From the NCBI RefSeq assembly GCF_041381155.1, contig NC_091134.1, forward strand, positions 42,739,338 to 42,803,337: a stretch of DNA of 64,000 nt, read 5' to 3'. The notes beneath the pieces were generated by a model. That model had not been told where the DNA came from. It worked only from the letters and a program-made list of their open reading frames with translations, and did no database searches. The position numbers were made by a program, and so were the translations under genes. The DNA is from Argopecten irradians (taxonomy: Eukaryota; Mollusca; Bivalvia; Pectinida; Pectinidae). Shown piece after piece: positions 11,012 through 23,000 of the stretch. How positions within the stretch are numbered: the first letter of the stretch is position 1; every line of letters begins with the position of its first letter.

Positions 11012-13560
11012 ATGTACATTTTATTCAGCATTGCCCAAGTCCCCAAGACAGTGGATCAAGTAAAGAAACAGTACTCTAACATAAAACAGAGAGGTATATT
11101 ATTTTCTATGTGTCACTTCATTTTATAACATTTTTTTACACATCCATGTTTAAACTTAAAATGCTACAAATAATAAAATGATACACATTCATTCAATGAA
11201 TGAATCAAAACTCTTACAGTTATACATGTTTATTCTGTATGTATGTAAGTAAAAGTGTTCAAGTTCTAATTTTATATTTGCACTGAAGTGTTCAATAAAT
11301 TGTCTTGAACATTTTTACTTCAATTTTTCTTTTTGTCTGTATGTCAGAATATTATATTATATATCGGTAGTACATGCATTAGGTCAATTTAATTAAAAGT
11401 TTGAATCAAATGCGTTTTTAAAATACAAAACTTCCATTTTATTCTTTTTGTGATAGTAGGACTTTACTCTATAATTCATAATAGACAATTTTCCCTTTCA
11501 TCTTTGTACGTCTTCTATACACATGCAGGTATCTGGACATTATTAAATTGATACATACATGTAGGCCCTGTTTCAATTTTACATTTATATAATTGTTAAT
11601 GTTTTCAGCCAAGGAGACAGTGGATTCGCTTAGGAAAAACGGGAGGAGGTCCAAGGCAAGAGGCGACACAAAGCCAAGCGTTGTTGTTAGAGAACATAGG
11701 AAGCAGGCCAGAGGTAATTGGCCTTCCAGTCAATCTGGACACAGAAGGTAAGAAAGGACAAGTTTAAACAGTGATTTTTTTTTTAATTTCAATTTCTTCA
11801 AGTCAATGTCCCATATCAATGTGAACTGCTTAGAATACATAAGCAGTTATTAGGCAATTTTGTGGCAGTTCCACAATTTTAGACAGTTCTCAGCAATCAC
11901 TGAACACTGCTAATATTTCACCATATACGATTAGAAACTGTCTGTGAAGTAACTATTGATTACATCATAGACTAAAACTATGTCTTGCATTTTGTTATTT
12001 AATAAATGCAAATTATAGTAAAATATGCATGAATTAAACGGCAAATTTATAAAGTGAGATTTAATTACTAGTTTAAAATGAAAAAAATAATTAAAAATAC
12101 ACACCATACATTAAACTTTTTAATTGCTATTCAAATATATTTACAGTTTGCACCGATATGGACTCAATAACCATGCTTTCTAGTATTATCATTATCAGTG
12201 TATAATGATAGTACAACATGTGCAGCGATTCTATTGTTATGGTAATTATAGTCGCTGGCGTAGCAACGTGTGGTCATGGCCCCACTTTTGGTGGAATGTA
12301 TGAATGACTTGATTCCAATCAGCTGTTCAATCGAATTCGTTAACGATAACGGGAGAGAAAATGATATTGGTATTTTAATAAAAAAATATGCAACTGTTGC
12401 GAGAATAAATAGTTATTTACGTAAAAAACTGTAAATATAAGGAATACATAATTACAAGGGGTTACATAATTTACACGCACTCCATTATCATTATACCCTC
12501 ATAACCTCAACAAAATAAAAATATATTCCTTGAATAAATAAAGCTCAGTTTAATTAACATTATTCCATATATTCATAAACTATTTAAGTCCAATATTACA
12601 ATTTCTCATAATTACCGGTCCCCTATCCTGAAACCCAGGCACAGAAATGGTGACCTCCCACTAACCTAATAACCCAATTACATATAGTGTTGCTGTCAGT
12701 ACATGTACACATCTGGTGAACTTTTAAGTTTTGAATCCCCTAGTCTAGTGATTGTATGAAAAAATGTTTCTTTTTAAAACTGTGTGAATCCAAGTACTGG
12801 TAATTATTTATTTACAAATAAAACTTTTAAGTATTCATATTTGTTTTATATTTGGTAAATATTGAAATGTTAAAAATTCTTGAACTGTATTAATTTCAGA
12901 CACCAACTACTCTGAAGAAACATGCGTTTTAAAACCAGCATGTCCAGAATCGCCAGTGCCTGGATCGTCAAAGATCATGGTTTCACAGAGTAAGTGTAGA
13001 ATAATGCTTTCAGTATGCTATTGTCTGGTGATTGGTTTCAAGTGCAATAATTAATCACCCAACATGATAAAAAGAAATTGCATTAAAGTCACAGGGTCAA
13101 AAACTCAAAATACATGTAGATTACATATGGCTTCATTTATTCCCAAGTCCCTGTTGCTCAAATGGAATGGAGTCAAACTTGTTTCAAGACAGTACAAACA
13201 TTATCAATATACATCAATAATAATTAGTCATCTTGAATTGAAATACATGCAGATGATGTAGATATTATACATGTATAACATACGTAATATCTCTGTTTAT
13301 ATTAAAAACTATAATTACATTACGCATTGTTTGTAGATGACAAAGACAAAAGACTTAAAAGAAAAAGACAGAGCTGTTCCAACATGAAAGAGCTTGAGAG
13401 TACGAATATAGAATTGGAAAACATGAAAATCAAAGAGGAAACAAAGAAAATAAAATTAGAGCAGGAGAAATTACAATTAGAAATAGATGTGCTAAAATTA
13501 AAAAAAATCTACTATGCCCAGCAAGTAAATCAGCTGCCTGCATGTTTGTATGAAGTTTGA
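11012..13560 (+). CDS. Myb/SANT-like accessory protein of a Harbinger transposon, 5' incomplete, one frame break
   Basis: Four exons: 11012-11093, 11609-11747, 12900-12989, 13337-13560 (stop). The first reads KTVDQVKKQYSNIKQR, the end of a Myb/SANT-like domain. The second holds KTGGGP, a motif typical of the DNA-binding partner encoded by PIF/Harbinger elements, and ends with IGLPVNLDTE. The last is a Lys/Glu-rich coiled coil ending LKKIYYAQQV. In Harbinger systems this protein binds the termini and imports the nuclease into the nucleus. The A run at 11635-11639 breaks the frame, and phase counting across the introns independently requires one base fewer there. The N-terminal exon with the first Trp repeat is not found. 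The matching nuclease gene lies at 17878-20771 in convergent orientation. Confidence 0.65.
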
Positions 13561-13792
13561 ATATTGTTTTTTTTTTTTATATCCTGATTATATTTTCACC
13601 ATATATATTTCCATTAAGACTGCGACCACCTGTTATTCTCTATAATATTGAAGAAATCACTAAAATTTGACTTGATTATTTTTGTCTCTACTCCATGTCT
13701 AATGTCCTCCTAAGTTTCAACTAGGGGAGATAATCTAGTATAATGTATTAATCAGCCATATATACAGTTGGTAGTAGACTAAAGGTTACACA

Positions 13793-14040
13793 TTGTGCAC
13801 ACGGTGTGAACTACGAGTGGACACGGAGTGCACGAGGTTTAGACTACAGGTAGACACGGAGTGCACGAGGTTTAGACTACAGGTAGACACGGAGTGCACA
13901 AGGTTTAGACTACAGGTAGACACGGAGTGCACGAGGTTTAGACTACAGGTAGACACGGAGTGCACAAGATTTAGACTACAGGTAGACACGGAGTGCACTA
14001 CGTGTGAACACGGTGTCCACTACAGGTGGACATCGTGTCC
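13793..14040. repeat. 33-bp minisatellite, left arm of the foldback element
   Basis: Unit close to AGACACGGAGTGCACGAGG plus TTTAGACTACAGGT, about seven copies with small substitutions (CACGAGG or CACAAGG). The unit length is divisible by three and lacks stops in some frames, so long open frames on both strands here are by-products, not genes. Confidence 0.8.
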
Positions 14041-17000
14041 AGGTAAAATGTCCACTACATCAAGACCACAGACAGACTAGATGATGTGCCACAGAGATAT
14101 GAGAAAATATGTATTTATTCTGCAGTCTATATGGACTTTGACAGATAGAAATATTTATTGCGATCAGAAACATAATATTTATTGCAACATAAAATTGCCG
14201 TTAATTACTGGAAATCATTCGTACTGTAATGTTTATTTGAATAGATACATATAAAGTAAAATGTATCAATATATATTATCATACAATTTAATTTATAAAT
14301 AAGGACGTTTATTAGAAGTTATAAAAGAAAATTAACTGCGTACGGTAAACCACCGTAAACCACGTACTGGTTATGTCTCATCAATGGATAGTTCAAGTCC
14401 GCATTTTCCCAGTAAAAACTATTTTTCTTAGCTAGTGATATGTAGTTTAAAGATGAAATTCTTTTTCGAACGCATAAATTGATGAACCTTGCAGGGAGTA
14501 AGATTTTCAGTGTTAGCAAATCGTCGCCCAAGAGATATTTTGATCGGCAAAATATTTTGATTAAAAAGGATATATTGATGGGCATAATTAAAGCAAGGAC
14601 ATCATGATAAACATAAACAAATTAAATTCTTCATAAGATGTTTAACTATGTATGCATTGAATATAGTTTTCTAAACGGCAAGGTGCGCGAAATAGTTTTA
14701 ATCCTGTCAAATGTATAATACGTATACATTTGCTACATAGAACCTGGCGCGTTGCAAAGCATTGAAAATATGTGAAATCGTCCATAGACGTTAAAAATCG
14801 GCATTCGTCCATAGACGTTAAAAATCGGCATTAGAAATTACATTTTATTGTGTCAACCGATTGAGGAACCTGTAAGCACTGGCTTATAGAAAGCAAAAAT
14901 TTAGTATCAACACTGTTCAAAGTACCGATCGGAAAAATGTAGGTCACATGCCTGATAATAAATTAAACAGACAATCAAAATAAATCCAACTTCTACCCAT
15001 TTAAACTGTAGATTCATAGTTGTTGATTAGATTCTGAATTTGTCACAATTATTTTAATTCTAGAAACTCTGATAATTTGACAATATCCTATTCTGACCTT
15101 CTTTACAATGTGTGATCCATACATGTATACATAGTATATTGTACAAATATGCCTGCTCGAAAGGTAGACCCCTAGGCTAGGACTGCAGTTGCCATGGTCA
15201 CTTGGACTTCATACTGTTCCATCAACCACACGGATATGATAATCTAAATTACCTAACATTGGTCAGAGTGGGGCCAGGGGCCTGGGGCCTTCTTTGGGCA
15301 CCCTTCAATATGTTCAGTCAAGTGTATCACAGACTAACAACACCTGTATACATGAAGTACCTTATCCCAACCCCAGGAGGTCCATTTATAGCATGCTGTA
15401 CTTAGGCGGCAGCCTCTCTACATATACATTGTACTCATCACACAAATACGAACAGTTATACAACAATGGTAGTCAATAGGGATATGTATTTTAACTGGTA
15501 GTGCATTTTAATTTATTTGATAATGAAGCTTTATATATTAAAATAAAAAATAATCAAAATACCAAGTGTATAATTAACTAAAACATTTATTTCAAAATTA
15601 TTGGAAAATCATATTTCATCCAATATCTTTTCATTAATTTAATTTTTTTTTACACTGGCTTTTTACAAATATCAGAAACCTGATTATCATGACTATGTAT
15701 ATAAAATACCATATTACAATGTTGAATAAGTACCTAATCTAAATTAATTTTGATTATAATATATACATGTATTATTGGTAAATTCAAGGTTGTGACAGAC
15801 ATGCTTGATTTACGCATTGTACAGCTCCCGTCAGCTCCACTTCAAGGCTGTCTGTCATGACAATAATTGAGGTGTATTCAGCATCACTTACTATATGTTT
15901 TGCCAGCTAGTTTTTACCTCATCCCAATCTACCCCCCCTCCCCCGGGAAATGGTGTACATGTTTACCCAGGCTCTACAACAAACATGTACATGTATCTAA
16001 TAAGAATGGTACTTTTGTGTTTCAAACTCACAAACCTATATGATTTTTAAAAGGTAAAGTGTATTTGTTTGTCTTAACAAACTTCCATTGAAACAATTCT
16101 AAAATCACATATTATATAAAGATACTGCCTCCATTCTCATAAAGCCGTGCAAACACAGAAGACAACGATTCTGCCCTCTGGCCATCTATCGATGGTCACC
16201 TTGAGGTACCTGTATAGCTGGATACTGTGGCTTACCTGTATGTTTGACAAGTTATAATTACTGGACCATGACGCAATATACGGTCAAGATAACTTGCGGG
16301 GTTGGGATCATAAACATTATTGTGTTTACCGGTAATTAAGAATCAAAACAAACTGAATTGGGTACTTGTAGGTAGACTATACATGTAGCTACGTCATAAA
16401 GTTTGAAGTGGATTTATTCTGCATGATCTTTTAAAGACGTTCAGTTTTTAATAAAGAATATGTACTTAAGCTATTTTTACGTACAATACTTTTAGAACTT
16501 GATATAGCAAAGAAAAATATTATAAAAGTGTATATTTTATGAAAGACGATCTACAAGGGTGTCGCTAGAAAACCGATTGATAGGGACCAAATCTTTTCAT
16601 TTAAAAGCTATGTATTACCCGGTATATGATTGTATTACTAATAGCTTAAATTATAAAAGAACAAGTGTCTCAAAAGCACAATAGGACTGGTTTTTGCCGT
16701 AGCTGCAAGATTGTAGCTCAAAAGACTTTTAGACAGAAAATGGTGTCGTCTTAGTAGGCCGGGTACGAATATTCGTTCTAGTTTTTGCCGCAATTCAAAG
16801 TTGTTTTTGACTTATATTTACTATTTCATGTAAAATTTAATGCAATTTACCCATAAAACATTGACTTTTGAAAACGTAATATAGAAAATTTAAGATATGA
16901 AATGGAAACTACTGATATAACATTAAATAGACATATACTTAATGAATACAAATTAATCTTTATTACTTTTGCAGTGAAAAGGTTTTATTCGTGTATACTG

Positions 17001-17159
17001 AAAAAATATCGTATTATATATAGTTATATATACTGTACATTAAATTGTAGATGTTGTAATTTAAAAAAAGAAACACTAAAAAATTATAACTATGTATTAT
17101 TTTAAATTGAAGAACGTATTCTTCCCCGATCCCTAACTATAACACATCACCTTGTCTGT

Positions 17160-17410
17160 CTAAGTCTGAATGTACCTGGACACCATGTCCACCTGTAGTG
17201 GACACCGTGTTCACACGTAGTGCACTCCGTGTCTACCTGTAGTCTAAATCTTGTGCACTCCGTGTCTACCTGTAGTCTAAATCTTGTGCACTCCGTGTCT
17301 ACCTGTAGTCTAAACGTAGTGCACTCCGTGTCTACCTGTAGTCTAAACCTCGTGCACTCCGTGTCTACCTGTAGTCTAAACCTCGTGCACTCCGTGTGCA
17401 CAAGGGTGTA
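17160..17410. repeat. 33-bp minisatellite, right arm (inverted) of the foldback element
   Basis: The same unit as at 13793-14040 in reverse orientation, about six to seven copies, with some units ending in a variant matching the outermost left unit. Apparent open frames in it are repeat artefacts. Confidence 0.8.
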
Positions 17411-17877
17411 ACCTTTAGTCTACTACCAACTGTATATACCAAATGTGAATTTATTTCAAAAGTGTTATTATAATTTGTATTTATGGTCAAATATATTTGG
17501 TGGAAAATGGTGCATTTTTGATATATTTGTATATCTTCTCGGTAATTCTTCCAAATTAGGATAATAATTTAAAATTTGCTTGTTACAACAATTTTCACTG
17601 GCTTAAAATTTACTTATCAGCCCATAAAGGAAAATAATGACGTCGCAGTGTGTAACATCACTTCTGATTGATAAGATAACAGCTACTGATTTCATAGAAA
17701 AAAGTGTCATCAAATATAGTTTAGAATTTTGAAAAGATTACCTTTAGTAAATTGAATTATAAGGATTCACTTGAATAGGTTCTTTATGTTATGGTTTGTG
17801 GTTTATGATAAGAGTACACCCAGATTCTTGTGTTATATTTCAATAACATTAAAAAATCTATTCAATGGAAATAATTG

Positions 17878-20771
17878 TTACAGATGTGATTTCTCGACTC
17901 TTACACCATCACCATCAGGACCAACATAGTGGACATGATTTGCTACATCAGCATTTCCATTACATGTATTTTGATCATTAACACAATCTAAATTCTCATT
18001 TAACTCTAGAGCTAGATTATGCAGCACTGCACATGCAACCGTTATCAATGCAGCCTTGGTTGGCGACACTCTCAAACAAAGAGACAGACAGGCAAATCTC
18101 CTTTTTAGAATACCAAATGTTTGCTCTACTGTGGTCCTGGCTCTACAAAGTGAGTTATTAAATTGCCGCTGTTCGTTTGACACAGGGTTACCATATGGTG
18201 TCATAAGGAAGTGCCTACATGGATATCCCGAGTCTCCAAGTAGGAGTCCATCATATGTTCCTGAAAGCAGAATAGGTTAAGCTAGAACATATATGTTCCC
18301 AAAAGCAGAATAGATGAAGCTACATGTATTACATGTAGATAAGAACTTTGCACAACAAATTTACTTAAAAGTCTGGAAAGTTCTTGAGAATAATTATTAA
18401 TCATAATAATAACATTTGTACACAGATTTACATATTTTTTTCTTCAAATGTGTGATTTTTTTTTAAAATTAATTGTAACTAAAAATTTTAAAAGCATATG
18501 AGCTTCACCAAATATAGTTTGTTTCATAAATAGAGATAACCAAATTATTCAATTTGACATTCCAGTGTATATTATCTTGATTGTTCAAACTTAACTTTGC
18601 TTTATTTATCATAAGTATCAGAAACCATAACTGACCATTCTCAAAACTACTACAGAGCTGACTGTCCCTAAAAATCCGAGAATCATGTACAGATCCAGGC
18701 CATTTAGCAACACAGCTTGTTATATGGAATTTTGCATCGCATGTCATCTGGAAGAGAAATACCTGGTATATAATATTACAAAGTGTTGTTCATTTTTTAA
18801 TCCTTTCTCCTCTAGGATTCTGGCTTACAGCTTATTCAGTTTTATGGAAATGAAATAAAGGACTGCAGTTAAATCTTGAATGGGATTTAATATAGATACA
18901 TGTATATATACATGTTAATGCTCCATAAGCTAAGTAGTACATATGTAGCATGATGACATACAATATGTACATGTGTTTGACATTTATTTACAATTTGTAA
19001 GAATTGTTTAACTTGGTGTGTAATTTAATTAATTAATTACACTGTAAAAGTCATTTCATTTTTTATTAACAAGTAGTCACTGTGTCAAATAAATCTAAAC
19101 TGATTGTTGTCAAATCAATAATATACTGTAATGGTTGATGACAGTGATATTTGAAGACAGCTTTTTATGGGCATGTACCTGTACATTCAGAGAATGAAAC
19201 CCTTTCCTGTTTACAAAATCCTTTTCATTTGCAGTGGGACCTTGGATCCTTATATGTGTGCAATCAACACATCCAACAACATTTGGGAATCCTGTAATTG
19301 AATTCATTATTTTCATTTCTCATATCATTTAATCATTTAGTGCATGTACCATAAATGATAATTATAGTATATCAAGTTCTTATTTAAACATACATGTAGG
19401 CTAAATACATGTATACAAATATTGTCGAGAAAAATATATATGTAAATATATACTTGAGGAGCCAATTATTATAATTTAAATGCATATAATTGAGCTGTGA
19501 TAGATTTTCAAAGGGACAATCGCAATAGTAGGTTTATTTATTTTTATATTAATATTGTAAAGGATCATTATAAATCTATGTGTAAAATTGTATTTTACCT
19601 ACAATTTAAAAAAAATGCAAAAAATTGTACATTCAGTTAAACATGTCCACATGCAGGGCCACATATCTAGATTATCAATTCTCTATCAATAAGCAATTTT
19701 GAAATCAAAGTATGTGATGGTAATTGTTGAATAAATTACCTTAAATGTATCTGAGCTGTGCTTATGATATTTCAGTTTGTTGTCCCGGATTTAAATTTTT
19801 TTTTTTTTTTTTTTGTGTGTGTTTGTTTTTTTTTTTTTTTTTCCCCTTTTATTCTGGCTATACTGAACAGGGAAAAAAAACAAAACAAATAAATAACACA
19901 ATTAATACTGTATGTTAAAATGCAAGATCCTTATATATATAAAGTGCTGAAGCGGTTTCGAGTTTCTTCTTGGTAAGATATTAACTTTAATGAATTCTTC
20001 CGGATGCTTTATAGCAGTATAGTGGGTGCTTTTAGGTGGACCATACAGCTGAGTTGCACCCCTTGATTGTAGGCGTGCTTGTTTGGTGTGTTCCGATGAC
20101 ATTTTAATGTACTAGAAATATTCCTAGGAGACGTTCGCATGAACTGCGAATGTAAGTGTATAGATAGCAACACTGGCTAAATTAAAACATATTTGGTATC
20201 TATAATAGCTTAATTTGAAGACGCATTTCATTCTTATGTCTGTCTCAATTTTAGCGTTACAAAATTCACTCGGTGAATCGATTATCGATGTCAAACAAGT
20301 GCACCTATATTTCGGTCAAGGCCGAACGTATCCTAACGAAAGTTGTGAAGACTTACTGCTCAAGTTGTAAAACTCCTGTTTGGTTTTCAGAAGTTGTCGA
20401 TCTGTTGGAAAACTTATGTATCGCCTCCCGATTCCGCACAATGCTGTGGCCACTCTATGTACACATCGAGACACTGTCGCCTCTGACAGACCAACAGAAT
20501 CTCCAATCAGTCGAAAGAAGGATCCAGTCGCGAAATACCGGAGAGCAACCAAAAGTTGCAATAATGGGGAGACAGCCTTGCTGCGTCTTGTCATAGTGAT
20601 CAAGCTCGGACGAATTAGATTGAGTATAAACTGAATGTTTATAAGCGAAAATCTATACCTTTCCCGGAACTCACGCTCACACATAGATTCTGACATAAAC
20701 CTGCACCTAAATGTTCTTTGAACAGCATTCCGACGTAATCGTCGCCTCCTAATAGCATATGCAATCGCCAT
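17878..20771 (-). CDS. HARBI1-like nuclease of a PIF/Harbinger DNA transposon
   Basis: Four exons close in frame to a 340-residue protein: 20771-20357, 19291-19179, 18747-18636, 18260-17878. HARBI1-family proteins are about 350 residues. The DDE triad is visible: Asp148 in [13 protein letters not shown], Asp198 in [11 protein letters not shown] and Glu259 in [23 protein letters not shown] and [12 protein letters not shown] are also family signatures. The N-terminal part holds [16 protein letters not shown] and a helix-turn-helix-like stretch, [15 protein letters not shown]. The start is ATG at 20771, the first in a clean frame. The protein would cut and join element ends with its Myb-like partner. 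All splice sites are GT-AG and no stop interrupts it, so the nuclease may still be functional. Confidence 0.85.
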
Positions 20772-20799
20772 CTTGGAATGTATTGAGACAGCGTTGAGA

Positions 20800-20974
20800 C
20801 AGTGTTACATCTGTCTCAAATATTTGAGAAAAAAACTCAAAGTTGAGATGAGATTTTCTGAGTAAGTACTTTGTGAAAGCCAATTTGAGAAAAATCTCAA
20901 TTTTGAGATCTATCTTGAGCTCAAATCTCAAGTTGAGATAAATCTCAGTTTGAGAAGTTTTGTGCAAGCGGGGC
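20800..20974. mobile_element. Right terminus of the Harbinger element with subterminal repeats
   Basis: Upstream of the nuclease start the sequence is dense in TTGAGAT/ATCTCAA motifs in both orientations (20815-20955) and ends with TTTTGTGCAAGCGGGGCC, read outward from the element as GGCCCCGCTTGCACAAAA. Harbinger elements have G/C-rich short terminal inverted repeats and subterminal binding motifs. The matching left terminus is not found in the window. LTR sequence resumes immediately beyond the end. Confidence 0.5.
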
Positions 20975-21685
20975 CTGGTAAATTCAACAACTGAATCACC
21001 TTGAGCACCCTGTATCTTCAATACCACAGGTCTAAGTAAAGAGGCTGCTTCACTATGACAGTCAGTTCCTCGTGTACAAAGTACACATTATCACGACACC
21101 TATACCGAGACACCTGTGACTACAATACCGAGTCACCCTTTTACCGCGGCACCGAGTGCTTTGGCAAACCTTGTCTCATTGTTCAAGTAACACGTCGCCC
21201 TGTGTTGCTGAACACCTGGTATCGAACTGACACCCCGTTACCCTGTACTCGTCAGTACGTCACCCTGTACTGCAGTACCCTGTAACCTATACCCCATAGT
21301 GGTAGCAACAGTGGAACCCCAACTTACTCAGCTGGGCCCAAACTTATTCAGCTTGGTCACCGTCAGAATCTTGCCGAAGCAGAGATTCGCCTCTTACAAC
21401 GTGCTCCCCATTGACGATCATGCTGAACTACTTAACTTAGAATCAGTAAATTATTCCTGGTATACAGAATTTCAATAATTAAATACTTATTTATTTCAAC
21501 AGTAATCAACTTTTATTTTGCTAATATATCTTTCCTACATGTAACTGTAAAATTAGAAACTATTTACAATATTCCAGACCTGCACATTGATTAGTCATTC
21601 ATTAATTAAAGAATCATTATAAACTTCCGGAAATCAAGGGGAATAACTCTAATCAAAATATCTTACATTACAATCATTCGCTTCA
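20970..21685 (-). mobile_element. LTR retrotransposon fragment, same family as 60.2-62.4 kb
   Basis: Read on the minus strand, 21672-20970 matches most of the LTR at 61470-62371, including its TGTAATGTAAG start and the TATTTACCAGG region, and about 13 bases of internal sequence remain beyond 21672. The last 200 or so bases of the LTR are missing at the Harbinger border, so it is truncated there. The 77-codon open frame within it recurs at the other LTRs and is an LTR by-product. Confidence 0.65.
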
Positions 21686-21687
21686 GT

Positions 21688-23000
21688 TTTAATAACAAGA
21701 GATCCTAGAGGGATCATGGCGCCCACCAAAGAATGATCTATGTCTGACAATGGAAAGAGGGATCTTTTCCCTGCTTTTCAAACTTTTTCAAACACACTAC
21801 ATATAAAATTTGAGACAGATCGCTATAGTACTTTCTAAGAAATAGTGGTAACAAACTTTAACAATGAAATCTAAGATGGCGGCCGGTTTGCCATCTTGTT
21901 TACCGATCAGTCCCGAAAGGCATTATGGATCAGTCCTTAAATGTACTATGCACAACTAGGGTACAAGGGGAAACTATGCATGGAATTTGAGAAAGATCCC
22001 TTCAGTACTTTCTGAGAAATAGCGATAACAAACTTTAACTATCAAAATCCAAGATGGCCGTCAGTCGGTCATCTTGTTTACCGATCGGTCCCAAAATGCA
22101 ATATGCACAACTAGGGTCCTAGGGGAACCTGTATATGAAATTTGAGAAAGATCCCTTTAGCACTTTTTGAGAAATAGTGGTAACAAACTTTAACTATCAA
22201 AATCCAAGATGGCCGCCTGTCGGCCATCTTGTTGACCAGTCGGTCCCAAAATGCAATATGCACAACTAGGGTCCTAGGGGAACCGACATATGAAATTTGA
22301 GAAAGATCCCTTCAGTACTTTTTGAGAAATAGCGGTAACAAACTTTAACTATCAAAATCCAAGATGGCCGCCTGTCGGCCATCTTGTTGACCGATCGGTC
22401 CCAAAATGCAATATGCACAACTAGGGTCCTAGGGGAACCGACATATGAAATTTGAGAAAGATCCCTTCAGTACTATCTGAGAAACAGCGGTAACAAGAAT
22501 TGTTAAAGGGCCACTACCTTTCCGGAGCAAAATTTATAGGTTTCTTAAAAACATTAATAACAAAAGAAAATATATATCGATGGCTTAAGATGAGGTTACA
22601 ACACCAAACATATGCAAGATTTCCTGTCTAATGTACGATAACAGTGGAAATTCATTTCGCTGTTTTGCCGTCTGGCGCAGTGATAGTCAACTACCGCGCG
22701 GCATTTAGGACGACGGCGGGAAACATAAAACGACCCGCGTTATGAAAATTAACATTTTATTTATTCTAATTAAACAGTTCTGAAGGTGGTGATAAGTGTG
22801 CTAGTAAATGTATAGTTAATAACTTCTGCGACTCTACAAAATTATTGATCTCGTTTCACATTCCTATTTTAAAAATTAAAAGCCGTTTCGGAAAGGTAGT
22901 GGCCCTTTAATGGACGGACCGACGGACGGACGGACCGACGGACGGACCACGGACGAAAGGTGATTTGAATAGCCCACCATCTGATGGCATTTGGCATATT
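21688..23000. mobile_element. Pearl-like tandem-repeat element (probably a non-autonomous Helitron relative)
   Basis: Head ACAAGAGATCCTAGAGGGAT at about 21689, then four units of about 155 bp, each with AAGATGGC...GCCATCTT and TGCACAACTAGGGT, then a (GGAC)n-rich tail (22911-22960) and a closing GCCCACCATCTGATGGC. A 400-bp MITE interrupts it at 22507-22906. This head, tandem core and hairpin tail layout is known for pearl/HINE elements of bivalves; the assignment is by structure only. A similar head occurs near 37655 and 37784. Confidence 0.5.
22507..22906. mobile_element. 400-bp MITE with TTAA target duplication, nested
   Basis: TTAA at 22503-22506 and 22907-22910 flanks inverted termini AGGGCCACTACCTTTCCG. 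The interior has no coding sequence. TTAA duplication is the mark of piggyBac-type transposition, although piggyBac ends usually start CCC, so the superfamily is uncertain. It sits inside the pearl-like element and is therefore younger. Confidence 0.65.

Larger units (their letters stand above)
13759..17438. mobile_element. Foldback-like element with minisatellite inverted repeats, 3.7 kb
   Basis: Both ends carry the same sequence in inverted orientation, TATATACAGTTGGTAGTAGA onward, followed by several 33-bp units (left about 13793-14040, right about 17160-17410). The termini would fit a TA or TATATA duplication. The interior (14090-17130) is AT-rich with no convincing gene, only a two-copy 31-bp duplication near 14780-14835. 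Long inverted repeats built of tandem units are the defining trait of Foldback and Galileo-type elements; no transposase is encoded, so it would be non-autonomous. It lies between the two Harbinger genes. Confidence 0.6.

Noticed and set aside
13786..17411. Open frames such as VDTECTRFRLQ repeats in both foldback arms.
   Set aside because: The 33-bp unit is divisible by three and open in opposite frames; the arms are inverted transposon ends.
19902..20102. Minus-strand frame starting [15 protein letters not shown] between Harbinger nuclease exons 1 and 2.
   Set aside because: The nuclease frame closes perfectly when this is treated as intron; no known motif in it.
21055..21285. 77-codon frame repeated at 60238-60468 and 61887-62087.
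   Set aside because: It lies wholly inside LTR sequence and is conserved only because the LTRs are.
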